Below are positions 25,606 to 32,621 of a stretch of 32,621 bases of DNA, piece after piece. Origin of the DNA: Opitutus sp. GAS368. GTDB lineage: Bacteria; Verrucomicrobiota; Verrucomicrobiia; Opitutales; Opitutaceae. How positions within the stretch are numbered: the stretch's first letter is position 1; each line of letters opens with the position of its first letter. A program made the translations under genes and the position numbers. The stretch spans positions 1 through 32,621 of the forward strand of contig CAMBVX010000029.1 in the NCBI GenBank assembly GCA_945871085.1, in the 5' to 3' direction. The notes below the pieces were generated by a model. It was not told the origin of the DNA. It worked only from the letters and a program-made list of their open reading frames with translations, and ran no database searches.

Positions 25606-25669
25606 AACGGGTCAAAACGCGACTTTCGACAAACGGCTGAATCTGTTGAATGTCGCGTTATGACCCGTT
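25606..25669. repeat. Palindromic REP-like element with AACGGGTCA arms
   Basis: The arm 25606-25631 (AACGGGTCAAAACGCGAC plus 8 bases) and the reverse complement of 25644-25669 differ at only 3 of 26 positions, around a 12-base loop. The right arm supplies the in-frame stop that ends the TBDR remnant next to it, so the element has probably inserted into, or rearranged with, that gene. Confidence 0.82.
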
Positions 25670-25910
25670 GACCCAAACCTGGAGGCCGCGCGTCCACTTT
25701 GGCAAGGCGGCGAAGGGCTTCAGCGACTGGCGCCAGCTCCACTCAAGGCCGTCGGTCGTGACCGAGTTCTTCGAATTGGTCGTCGTGATCACGTCGTAGT
25801 CGTGGTAGTCGTCGGAGAGGCCCATTTCGGCGAGGAGTTCGAGCGTGGCGTCGGTGCGCGTGGAGACGAAGGAGCCGCAACCATCGGGACCAACGAAGAA
25901 CGAGTGACCG
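25658..25910 (-). pseudogene. Remnant of a TonB-dependent receptor C-terminal half
   Basis: Read on the minus strand, about 80 codons ending at the TAA at 25658-25660 give a segment with STRTDATLELLAEMGL, then YHDYDVITTTNS, then GLEWSWRQSLKPF and RGLQVWVNGS. This matches the order and spacing of a late barrel segment in the intact receptors, for example TPELLALYGL, YEIATQDN, GVEFNYRQSLTF and NGFQIFVNAT in TBDR4. Neither the N-terminal three quarters nor the last barrel strands are present. The palindrome at 25606-25669 cuts it. It is not a piece of any of the five intact receptors, since its sequence differs from all of them. Confidence 0.75.
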
Positions 25911-25976
25911 CCGGCCTGCGCCCCGATGCAACGGTTGACCGTTGACGGCTCAGCGAAGTGGTCGCGGCCAGCGGGG

Positions 25977-26033
25977 AGGCGCTTTCCAAGCGCCTAGATT
26001 GGTCGGCCGGCATTGCGGCGGTTGGAAACCGCC
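25977..26033. repeat. Paired hairpins AGGCGCTTTCCAAGCGCCT and GGCGGTTGGAAACCGCC
   Basis: Two perfect hairpins (25977-25995 and 26017-26033) lie 21 bases apart in inverted orientation. Their stems differ by a compensatory C-G/G-C swap around a common TTTCCAA loop sequence when one is reverse-complemented. This is the form of a REP doublet. No T-run follows, so a simple terminator is less likely. Confidence 0.75.
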
Positions 26034-26139
26034 GTTCCGTTAAACCCGCGGGCCACCGTAATCGGGAAATGGCTGGCGACCCGGCCCGACGCGGTAAGTG
26101 TTGCGCGTCGCACGCGCCTGCGCATGGTTCTGCGCACCC

Positions 26140-26259
26140 ATGAATGCCCCTGTCAGCATGCGCGACATCGCCCGGCACGCCACGGTGTCGGTCGCTACTG
26201 TCTCGAAGTGTCTTATCGTTACGCTCGTCGCGGGTGCGAACCAGACGGGGTCATCGTGA
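26140..26259 (+). pseudogene. Truncated 5' copy of the lacI-type regulator gene
   Basis: From CACCCATGAATGCCCC (about 26136) to about 26214 the sequence is the same as 31233-31311 except for one base. It encodes MNAPVSMRDIARHATVSVAT and continues VSKCL exactly as the intact regulator does. After that codon the match stops and the frame ends at 26257-26259, giving a 39-residue product with the DNA-reading helices but no hinge or effector domain. It adjoins a TBDR remnant, which mirrors the TBDR5-BNR-lacI order to its right. It is therefore probably the relic of a duplicated module. Confidence 0.85.
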
Positions 26260-26311
26260 AACGCGAGGGCGTGGCTTCAAATAAGTCCGCAGTCGGTTCA
26301 TCGAAAGAGAA

Positions 26312-29300
26312 TTAGTACCGGCCTTTCAGGCCTGTGACGATATAGTATCCGTTCGTCTGGTTCCGGGTGTAGCGCGCGTAGTCCGGAGTTGAGGGCGCGT
26401 ACTGCATCGTGATCCACGACCGGCGGCCCAGATCCGTCGCTCCCAGGAAGACGGTGCAATGTTTTTTGAGGCTGTATTCCGCCTCGACGCCGTAGCGCTT
26501 GTACTTGTTCTGGTACGCGAAGGTATTGGGCAGCTCCGTGGCACTCGCGTTGACCGCACTGGTGGCGAAGCCGTCCTGATAGACATAGGTGAATTTCACA
26601 AGGTACCGCGGACGGATGAAATTCAATCCTGTGCTGAAGCTCATCGGCACGAAACCAGAGAAGTCGGCGAGTCGCCCGCCTTCGAGCCGGAGCTTGGTGA
26701 TATTCGCGTTCAACTGCAGGCTTTTGAGCAGTCCCGGCAGGAAGAAAAGCTGCTGGCGATAGCTGAACTCTACGCCGCGCACCCGGGCGTTGCCCGCGTT
26801 CTCCATCGTGCGGAACTGGTAGCCGTTGTAGGTGCCGTCAGTGGGCAACCCCTGCTGGTTGAGCAATTCTTCGGTGACCGGTGTCTGCACCGAGCCGAAG
26901 AAATCCCGCACGTCCTTCTGGAAAAAGCCCACCGCACCGGAGCCGCCCTTCACGTCGTAGACCTCGAACGTCAGATCGTAGTTGTCCGCGGTCCAGGGAC
27001 GCAGCCCGGGATTGTTGACCGTGATCGTCGGGTTCGTCGCCTCCGGATCGCTGATCGTGGTCCCGGGGATCAGCAGGTTCACGCCGGGACGTCCGATCGT
27101 CTGCGCGTACGCCGTCCGCGCGACAAAATGATCCGAAACGCGGTAGCTCGCGTTGATGCTTGGATAATAACCGTGGTAGTTGCTGTGGGTCGACGCCCCG
27201 CGCTCTTTGTAGCGCAGCCGGCGCAGCGTGAGCGCGTCGTTCGTGAGGAGAACGCGGGCGCCGGCGGCGGTGCGCACGAAGCTGCCGTCCGGATTCCGCT
27301 GATACTGGGCGTTGATGTCATCCAGCGGACCCTTCCCCTTGATGTCGGTTTCCTCCAGTCGCACGCCGCCCACCACGGTCAACCGGTCCTGCAGGAGCCG
27401 CAGGTCACCCCGTAGATAGGCGGCCGAGATCGTCTCCGTAAACTCGAACGAGCCGGTGACCTGGTTCTGGTGGGCGCCCGGTTCGTCGAGGACAAACCAG
27501 GACGGGTTCCTCAGGTACAGATCGTACATTTTCGTGTGACTGATGTCCCGCAGGGCATGGCCGTAGACCTTCGGCGCAACCCGCAGGTAGTCCTCGTCGA
27601 AGACGTCGAAGTTGCCGGCGCGCAGGGCTGGGGCGTTCGAAGCCCCGTTGGGCCGGAACGTGTAGGTGAACGAGCGATTGCGCTGCGCGCGTTCCTGCTG
27701 GTCCGAGGCCACGCCGAACTTCAGGGCGAACGGGACGATGGCGTTGAACTCGCGGCTGCCGTTGGCCCGCACAAACGAATTTTCGGAAAACGTGCGCCGG
27801 CTGCGGGCCACCGCCGAGTTGATCGTATAGTCTTCGCCCTTGAAGATGTCGACCGGCGCGCCCGTCCGGTCCCGGACGGTGTACTGCCGCGCGATGCCGG
27901 TCCGGAAGATGTCGTCGCCGCGGATGACCAGGTTCGTGAGCTGCGCATTGATCGTGGTGAAATAGCCGTTGTCGGCGTCGTGCTCCTGGTACCGGGCGGC
28001 GGAAAGCCCGCCATCCAGATCAAAGCGCCAGAGGTCGCCGCGGTGCGCGTATTTCAGGTTGAGCTGCTGCTGCTTTGAATCGCGTTGGTAGATGCCGGAG
28101 CCTCCACCCATCGCCGTCGATCCGACGCCGGTCGCGGCCCCCTGGGTGAACGTTTCGCCGCCGGTCGCGCCCGCGCCGTACGTCACGGCCAGGCGGCTGC
28201 GCGAGACGTCGTAAAGGTAGTTCTTCATCTCGCCGCTGATCGAGACGAGGTCCCGGGACGTTGGCTTCCAGGCAAAACCCAGCTGCCCGCCGTACGTCTG
28301 CGTCCAAGCCATGAGCGACTGCCATGCGCCGGCCGTCTGGATGTTGCGGCCGCGATCCCACGTCGGCTGGACGTCAAGTTCCTTGATCCCATTGTACGAA
28401 GGATTGAGCCGCCACGTGTTGTACAGACTCGCCGTGACCGCGAACCGCTCGCTGAGGGGCCCCTGGTAACTCACATTGGCCGAGGGCAGGGTGTAGCGTG
28501 GCGACGCATCGGGGTTCGGCCCGCGATTCCACCGCATCGAGGCTCCGTTCGTGTTGTGGAACAGGGTCGAGACGCGGTAGTTCAAGACGCGTTTTTTCAC
28601 CTCGAAGCCGTTGCTTGGAATCAGATTGATCGATCCGCCGAGTCCGGACGCACGCTGGTCCGGTGTCGGCACCTTGGTGACCTCGACGCGTGACACGTTG
28701 GAGAACGGCACGTCCGTCGTGGTGGCCTGGCGGTTGGTGCCGCGCGCCGTCGCGACGGAGCCGCCGTCGATGGTGACATTGGAGAAACTCGGGGAGAATC
28801 CGCGCAAGGATGCGCCGTTGGGGCCGACGTCACCGTCGATCGAGACGGACACGCCCGACAGGAATTGCAGGAACTCCCCCAGGTTCTCGTCCCCGCGATT
28901 GCCAAACTCATCCATCGCGACGACGTTCTTGATGTTCACCGCGGCCCGTTGCTCATTCATCGCCAGCGCCTGTGCGCTCATCTCGCGTTCGGCGGTCACC
29001 TGAAACGTCGCCAGCTCCACCACCTGATCGCCGCTCTTTTCGCCGGCGACCGCCGCGCGCGCCAGGTCGACCGTCAGGCGAGTCACGGCTCCCGCCGAAG
29101 CCGAAGCGATTTCGGTCTTCGTCGCCATGCCCGCGTACGACACGCTCACCCGGACTTCACCCGGCGGAACGTTCGTGACCCGGAATTCCCCGCTTGCATC
29201 CGAATACGCCGTGAGTCCGCCCGGCGTAATGGTGATGCGGGCGTTCCCGAGCGCCACGCCGCTGGTCGCGTTGAACACGCGACCCTCCAGGACGCCTGCG

Positions 29301-29482
29301 CCCTGGGTGGCCGGGGCGGCGGCGGGCGCGCGCTCCACCCCCGCGATGGGCAGCGCCACGATCACCGCCATCAGACGGAATGCACGCCAGCGGGTGCCGA
29401 AAGACCGTTGGGCCGAAACGGACGGAACGACGGAGAGGTTACCGACGGAGGCCGGCGACAGAAATAGCAGACGGATTTTCAT
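26312..29482 (-). CDS. TonB-dependent receptor with carboxypeptidase-regulatory-like N-domain (TBDR5)
   Basis: 1056 residues from the ATG at 29482. A shorter start at 29374 (MAVIVALPIAGVERAPAAA) would give a more usual signal peptide. The open frame continues far upstream but runs through the neighbouring BNR gene in another frame, so that extension is not real. It has a CarboxypepD_reg-like domain (GVLEGRVFNATSGVALGNAR, FRVTNVPPGEV), a TonB-box-like VVELATFQVTAE, and a plug with NLGEFLQFLSGVSVSIDGD, ASLRGFSP and VEVTKVPTPDQ. The barrel ends GLKGRY. It is a paralogue of TBDR3 and TBDR4 but linked to the LacI-side group. It follows a BNR gene after 167 bases that contain its own operator-like half site (29583-29593), so it can be transcribed with that gene or alone. 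Confidence 0.93.
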   Translation of the reverse strand: MKIRLLFLSPASVGNLSVVPSVSAQRSFGTRWRAFRLMAVIVALPIAGVERAPAAAPATQGAGVLEGRVFNATSGVALGNARITITPGGLTAYSDASGEFRVTNVPPGEVRVSVSYAGMATKTEIASASAGAVTRLTVDLARAAVAGEKSGDQVVELATFQVTAEREMSAQALAMNEQRAAVNIKNVVAMDEFGNRGDENLGEFLQFLSGVSVSIDGDVGPNGASLRGFSPSFSNVTIDGGSVATARGTNRQATTTDVPFSNVSRVEVTKVPTPDQRASGLGGSINLIPSNGFEVKKRVLNYRVSTLFHNTNGASMRWNRGPNPDASPRYTLPSANVSYQGPLSERFAVTASLYNTWRLNPSYNGIKELDVQPTWDRGRNIQTAGAWQSLMAWTQTYGGQLGFAWKPTSRDLVSISGEMKNYLYDVSRSRLAVTYGAGATGGETFTQGAATGVGSTAMGGGSGIYQRDSKQQQLNLKYAHRGDLWRFDLDGGLSAARYQEHDADNGYFTTINAQLTNLVIRGDDIFRTGIARQYTVRDRTGAPVDIFKGEDYTINSAVARSRRTFSENSFVRANGSREFNAIVPFALKFGVASDQQERAQRNRSFTYTFRPNGASNAPALRAGNFDVFDEDYLRVAPKVYGHALRDISHTKMYDLYLRNPSWFVLDEPGAHQNQVTGSFEFTETISAAYLRGDLRLLQDRLTVVGGVRLEETDIKGKGPLDDINAQYQRNPDGSFVRTAAGARVLLTNDALTLRRLRYKERGASTHSNYHGYYPSINASYRVSDHFVARTAYAQTIGRPGVNLLIPGTTISDPEATNPTITVNNPGLRPWTADNYDLTFEVYDVKGGSGAVGFFQKDVRDFFGSVQTPVTEELLNQQGLPTDGTYNGYQFRTMENAGNARVRGVEFSYRQQLFFLPGLLKSLQLNANITKLRLEGGRLADFSGFVPMSFSTGLNFIRPRYLVKFTYVYQDGFATSAVNASATELPNTFAYQNKYKRYGVEAEYSLKKHCTVFLGATDLGRRSWITMQYAPSTPDYARYTRNQTNGYYIVTGLKGRY

Positions 29483-29582
29483 GGTAATGTGGCGGATTGA
29501 ATCAACCGAGAGGAACGGCGACGCTGGCGGACTGAACGGCAGGGTGGCCTTCCGCGCCAGATTCGCGATGCGGCCGTTTCGA

Positions 29583-29593
29583 AAATCGTTACG
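29583..29593 (-). promoter_or_regulatory. Operator-like half site AAATCGTTACG upstream of TBDR5
   Basis: The right 11 bases of the site at 4454-4467 are kept here, about 100 bases before the TBDR5 start and in the same orientation. As at 4454, it is followed by TGG. The left half is changed (TTTCGAAAATCG in place of CTACGTAAATCG), so binding would be weaker or by one half site. Confidence 0.4.
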
Positions 29594-29649
29594 TGGCGGC
29601 GCCAGTGATTCCGGGAGGCGGGCTCCGCGCGCCGCGCCGCCGGGTCCGT

Positions 29650-30912
29650 TCACGGGCGGGTGGCGCGTTCCGCTTTCCACCTGTCGTAGTCCTTGGCGTT
29701 GAGCGTGCGTTGCCCGGCCCGGTTGGCGATCCGGCCGAGCACGGAGCCGTCGGCCACGATCTTGCCGGCTTTGATGTCCGCTTCGGTGAAGCGGTGAAAG
29801 ACGACCTCCTTGGCGCCGGTCCGTTCGAAGTCGTGTACGAGATGGATCGTGCCGGCGTCGTCCTGCACCGCGTCGGGATACGAGGTGGCCCGCGCGTCGA
29901 GCAGCAGGCGGTGCGGCCACGTCGCCCCGTCGTCCTCGGAAAGAAAAGCCGTCATGTGCGTGCGCGGCGAAGGCCGGTCGATGTCGTATCCGTTTTTCAC
30001 CAACAGGATGTTGCCCGAGGCGAGCCGACGGAAGAAGGTGCGCGACGACGGTCCCTGGATGCCCTTCGCCGGCGCGAGGTCGGTCCAGGTGCGGCCCTGA
30101 TCCTTGGAGAATGCTTCGCCGATGCCGTACTTCGCGCGACCCAGCAGCCAGAGCGTGCCGTCCTTTTTCTCGACGAGCATATGCTCCTGAAACGTCTGGT
30201 CGGTCGTCGGAATGCGCGCGTGGGACAGGAAACGGAGGGTGCGGCCCTGGTCGGAGGAGGCGAACACGTTGGCGTGATGCAGCTCGGGCAGGGAGAACGT
30301 CAGTTCCGGCTCCATGGGCTGGCCCCGCGCGAAGCGGCCGCGCCGGGTCTTCGGTCCGAAGTGTTCGATCAGGTAAAGCCACGCGCCGTCGCGCGTGATG
30401 AAGGGCTTGTTCTTCGTGTAGCCGTCGCTCAGCCGCACCGGCTTGCTCCAGCGCGTGTGCTCGTCGTCGCCGTTCTCGGCCGTCATCGTCCAATAACCGC
30501 CGCGGCCGTCCCAGAAACCGTACACCTGGCCCCACATCAGCGTCACCTTGCCGTTCGGATCCGTCCATATGCCGGGGTCGTTGGTGCGCACGGGGCCGTC
30601 GATGTCGACCACGAGGACGGGCTTGCTCCAGGTCTCGCCGCGGTCGCCGCTCGTGATGACGACGGTGCAGTTGTCCTCGTCCTCGCCGATGTCACCCGTC
30701 TTGAACGTGGCCCACAGCCGGCCGCCGCGCGAGATCGTGATGCCCGGGCCGCAGAGAAACATCCGGTTTTCGTCAAGGTACCGGTCGGGTACGGGGGCCG
30801 TGTAGACGTCGGGCGGCAGGAGCGAATCCTTGCGTTCGGTCGCTGCGCTAAATCCGGACGGCACGAGAGTGAGGCCGAGTAGCAATGCGGCGGACGGGCC
30901 GAGGTTCTTCAT
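29650..30912 (-). CDS. Secreted BNR/Asp-box propeller protein (sialidase-like)
   Basis: 420 residues from the ATG at 30912, chosen because it begins a clean signal peptide (MKNLGPSAALLLGLTLVPSG, cleavage near GFSA). The frame is open for another 435 codons upstream, but that part is antisense to lacI and repeat DNA. Asp-boxes are SGDRGETW, SSDQGRTL, SKDQGRTW and SEDDGATW. The blocks FRRLASGNILLVKNG, TSYPDAVQDD and FHRFTEADIKAG tie it to the genes at 1-1259 and 4547-5770, although the YPDGFQ motif is altered to YPDAVQ. It is first in a probable unit with TBDR5. The upstream gap carries the operator-like site and the repeated regulatory block, and then the divergent LacI-type gene. Substrate unknown. 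Confidence 0.9.
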   Translation of the reverse strand: MKNLGPSAALLLGLTLVPSGFSAATERKDSLLPPDVYTAPVPDRYLDENRMFLCGPGITISRGGRLWATFKTGDIGEDEDNCTVVITSGDRGETWSKPVLVVDIDGPVRTNDPGIWTDPNGKVTLMWGQVYGFWDGRGGYWTMTAENGDDEHTRWSKPVRLSDGYTKNKPFITRDGAWLYLIEHFGPKTRRGRFARGQPMEPELTFSLPELHHANVFASSDQGRTLRFLSHARIPTTDQTFQEHMLVEKKDGTLWLLGRAKYGIGEAFSKDQGRTWTDLAPAKGIQGPSSRTFFRRLASGNILLVKNGYDIDRPSPRTHMTAFLSEDDGATWPHRLLLDARATSYPDAVQDDAGTIHLVHDFERTGAKEVVFHRFTEADIKAGKIVADGSVLGRIANRAGQRTLNAKDYDRWKAERATRP

Positions 30913-31009
30913 GGAGGGGTGGGGGCTGTTCGCGGACCGGACCGCGCGGGTGGACGCAAGCGAAGTCTGCGGGTTGAAAAAAGACACCTTGGGCATGCGC
31001 GCAATGATC

Positions 31010-31162
31010 GGAAAGCCGGACGTTACGTAAATCGTTACGAAGAGCGATGGTGTGTCGTGGGAACGGGAGCGCATCTTCCAGTTGACGATCCCCCGCACCG
31101 AAAAAGCAGTGTGGCTACGGCAATTCATCCTGGTAGCCGTGCCGGTTGCGGCGCGGCCAGGT
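31010..31162. repeat. Duplicated regulatory block, copy 2 (other copy 11545-11698)
   Basis: This block lies in the 324-base gap between the BNR gene (start 30912) and lacI (start 31237), and matches the TBDR2 upstream region. It contains the operator-like site and a GGCTAC...GTAGCC inverted repeat (about 31112-31139). Its position beside lacI suggests this is the original copy, and that TBDR2 acquired the other. The rest of the gap shows nothing further. Confidence 0.88.
31021..31039 (-). promoter_or_regulatory. Operator-like site between BNR gene and lacI-type gene
   Basis: The sequence CGTTACGTAAATCGTTACG is identical to 11556-11574. It is about 110 bases from the BNR start at 30912 and about 200 from the regulator start at 31237, so it could serve control of the BNR-TBDR5 unit and autoregulation. 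The internal TTACGTAA has the central CG typical of LacI-family operators. Binding is inferred. Confidence 0.55.
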
Positions 31163-31236
31163 GGATCGATCGGAGTTCTCCACGATCGACAAAACCATTG
31201 CGCAACGCGGGACCGAGGCCGATCGTCACACCACCC

Positions 31237-32268
31237 ATGAATGCCCCCGTCAGCATGCGCGACATCGCCCGGCACGCCACGGTGTCGGTCGCTACTGTCT
31301 CGAAGTGTCTTTCGGGCAAGCGCGATGTGTCGGAGGCGACGCGGCGTCGCGTGGTGGAGGCATGCCGGAAACTCGGATACCGGCCAAATCCACTCGTGGC
31401 GGCGCTGATGCGGAGCCGGCGGCGGCACTTGGAGCCGGCGCAACGGCTCACCTTGGCGTATGTGACCGCATTTCCCACGGCCGACGGCTGGCGACAGCAT
31501 CCCTCGCCGATTTTTCGGCAGATGTTTGCCGGAGCCAAGGCGCGGGCGCACGAGCGCAATTATCAGCTCGAACATTTCTGGCTGCATAGCGAAGGCATGA
31601 GCAATGAGCGGTTCAGCCAGGTGCTGGAGGCGCGCGGCATCCACGGGCTCCTGATCGCGCCCATGCCTGACACGCACACGACCATCGACTTGAACTGGTC
31701 CGCGTTTTCGACCGTGGTGCTCGGGCTCACTCCGACGACGCGAGCGTTTCATCGCGTGACCACGGACTACTACCAGTCGATGCTGCTGACCATGGAGCAA
31801 TGTCTGAATCTGGGTTATCGGCGGCCTGGGCTCGCCGTGCGCTTGGAGACGATCAAGCGGCTGGAATTTCGCTGGGAGGGAGCCTATCTCGCGGCGTGCG
31901 AGCGATTCGGCGTCGCGGCGCCGCAGCCGCTGTTTGTCGATGAGTGGACGGAAGAAAACGTGGAGCGGTGGCTGGAGCGCGAAACACCGGATGTCGTGAT
32001 TGGTCCGGTGCTCGGAAAATTGGAGAAGTTCATCCGTGCGACGGGCAGCCGTGTGCCGGCAGATCTTGGTCTGGTCGGCTTGCTGGTGCCGACGGCCGGC
32101 GATCGCTTGAGCGGTGTGCTGCAGGAGGGTGAAGTGATTGGCGCGGTGGCGATCGACCAATTGATCGCCGCCGTGGAGCGCAATGAAACCGGCATTCCCG
32201 AGCATCCCATCACCCACACGACGCTCGGTCGCTGGAATCCGGGGCGCACGGTGCGAAAACAGCGTTAG
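31237..32268 (+). CDS. LacI-family transcriptional regulator
   Basis: 343 residues from the ATG at 31237 (MNAPVSMRDIARH). The frame is open upstream but only through repeat DNA. The helix-turn-helix (about residues 7-27) reads RDIARHATVSVATVSKCLSG, followed by the hinge region with LGYRPNPLVAALMRSRR. The remainder is a periplasmic-binding-protein-like effector domain (LTLAYVTAFP, GLLIAPMP, DVVIGPVLGKL, GLVGLLVPT). Such proteins usually repress or activate sugar-utilisation genes in response to a small sugar. It is divergent from the BNR-TBDR5 unit, and the repeated operator-like sites in front of four minus-strand genes make it the likely controller of those units. A truncated copy of its 5' end lies at 26140-26259. 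Confidence 0.94.
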   Translation: MNAPVSMRDIARHATVSVATVSKCLSGKRDVSEATRRRVVEACRKLGYRPNPLVAALMRSRRRHLEPAQRLTLAYVTAFPTADGWRQHPSPIFRQMFAGAKARAHERNYQLEHFWLHSEGMSNERFSQVLEARGIHGLLIAPMPDTHTTIDLNWSAFSTVVLGLTPTTRAFHRVTTDYYQSMLLTMEQCLNLGYRRPGLAVRLETIKRLEFRWEGAYLAACERFGVAAPQPLFVDEWTEENVERWLERETPDVVIGPVLGKLEKFIRATGSRVPADLGLVGLLVPTAGDRLSGVLQEGEVIGAVAIDQLIAAVERNETGIPEHPITHTTLGRWNPGRTVRKQR

Positions 32269-32455
32269 CCACCGCGCCCCCTCGAATCGCCAACGTGCAA
32301 GCTCGATAACGCTGGCCGATCTTCGCGTAAATCTTGCTCATCAGCCACGCCGGCCCGATGAGCAGGAAGACGAGGTCCGGCAGAAAAGCCGGCTTCTTTC
32401 CTTCGATCTTGTGACCGATAAATTGGCCGATCCACGCGAGCCCAACGTTGGTCAT
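32210..32455 (-). pseudogene. DUF962/Mpo1-like protein fragment (C-terminal part)
   Basis: Minus-strand reading from the ATG at 32455 gives GLAWIGQFIGHKIEGKKPAF followed by LPDLVFLLIGPAWLMSK and IYAKIGQRY. I recognise this as the C-terminal membrane-associated part of DUF962/Mpo1-like proteins. After IGQRY the frame runs on for about 30 unrelated residues and ends inside the 3' end of lacI on the other strand. The frame is open to the right edge of the window, but the residues before the ATG do not resemble the expected N-terminal half in any frame. It is therefore either a broken gene or a short divergent member, and the true right boundary cannot be seen. It has no evident link to the glycan genes. 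Confidence 0.5.
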
Positions 32456-32621
32456 GGCTTTCGTGATACTCGCGCTGGAGCTGTCGCTCGCGTGGTCGGA
32501 TCGCTCGGCGTTCCGCGCGATGCTCGCGGCGCGCGTGACGCTGGGCTGAACGTGCTCGCTGAGCGCGAGGGGAACGAGGTCGGCGGTCTTCCGTTGCGCG
32601 AAATCGCGCTGGCGCTTTGGG

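Noticed and set aside
25977-25995. Hairpin as a rho-independent terminator for the MFS operon
   Set aside because: The stem is strong but no T-run follows, it lies about 500 bases downstream of the MFS stop, and a second inverted copy is next to it, which fits a REP doublet better.
29483-30568. Upstream in-frame extension of TBDR5 to 1418 residues
   Set aside because: It overlaps the BNR gene in another frame and lacks receptor-like sequence; the signal-peptide region begins at or after 29482.
30913-32217. Upstream in-frame extension of the BNR gene to 855 residues
   Set aside because: The extra part is antisense to lacI and to repeat DNA, while a normal signal peptide begins at 30912.
1-32621. 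tRNA, rRNA, insertion sequence with transposase, phage genes
   Set aside because: None recognised; the repeats are all short and non-coding, and no integrase or transposase reading frame was seen.

Overview
The window looks like a stretch of Verrucomicrobiota chromosome, most likely Opitutaceae-like. That is inferred from gene content, not from a marker gene. It is GC-rich and encodes five large TonB-dependent receptors (TBDRs), secreted beta-propeller hydrolase-type proteins and many short REP-like palindromes. There is no SusD, no sensor kinase and no RNA gene. The whole region reads as a glycan (or glycan-derived acid) utilisation locus built from repeated receptor-plus-propeller modules.

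Layout. (1) 1-5770: TBDR1 lies between two similar BNR/Asp-box propeller genes. One (1-1259) runs off the left edge; the other (4547-5770) is divergent. (2) 5910-11438, minus strand: a siderophore-type TBDR2, a five-bladed-propeller glycosidase-like gene and a BNR gene, in that order of transcription. (3) 11439-12489: about 1 kb without genes, holding an operator-like site, a 150-bp duplicated promoter block and at least three families of inverted-repeat elements. (4) 12490-25472: a minus-strand GntR/FCD repressor gene faces a plus-strand series of TBDR3, glycosidase-like propeller, RraA-family aldolase, BNR protein, TBDR4, second RraA-family aldolase and ACS-type MFS transporter. (5) 25473-26311: debris, with a TBDR C-terminal remnant cut by a palindrome, two hairpins and a truncated 5' copy of the lacI gene. 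(6) 26312-32268: TBDR5 and a BNR gene on the minus strand, then a divergent LacI-type regulator. (7) 32210-32621: a convergent fragment resembling the C-terminal part of a DUF962/Mpo1-like protein.

Working model (inference). Exported propeller enzymes release oligosaccharides or uronate-like units. TBDRs import them across the outer membrane, the MFS protein moves a small organic acid across the inner membrane, and the RraA-family enzymes act as pyruvate-type aldolases or decarboxylases on a keto-acid. Two control circuits are suggested. A 14-bp sequence, CGTAAATCGTTACG or its right half, sits 100-125 bp upstream of four minus-strand genes and probably belongs to the LacI-type regulator. Paired inverted repeats in the GntR-TBDR3 gap probably belong to the GntR protein. 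The BNR genes would be called sialidases by similarity, but no sialic-acid catabolic gene is present, so the substrate is unknown.
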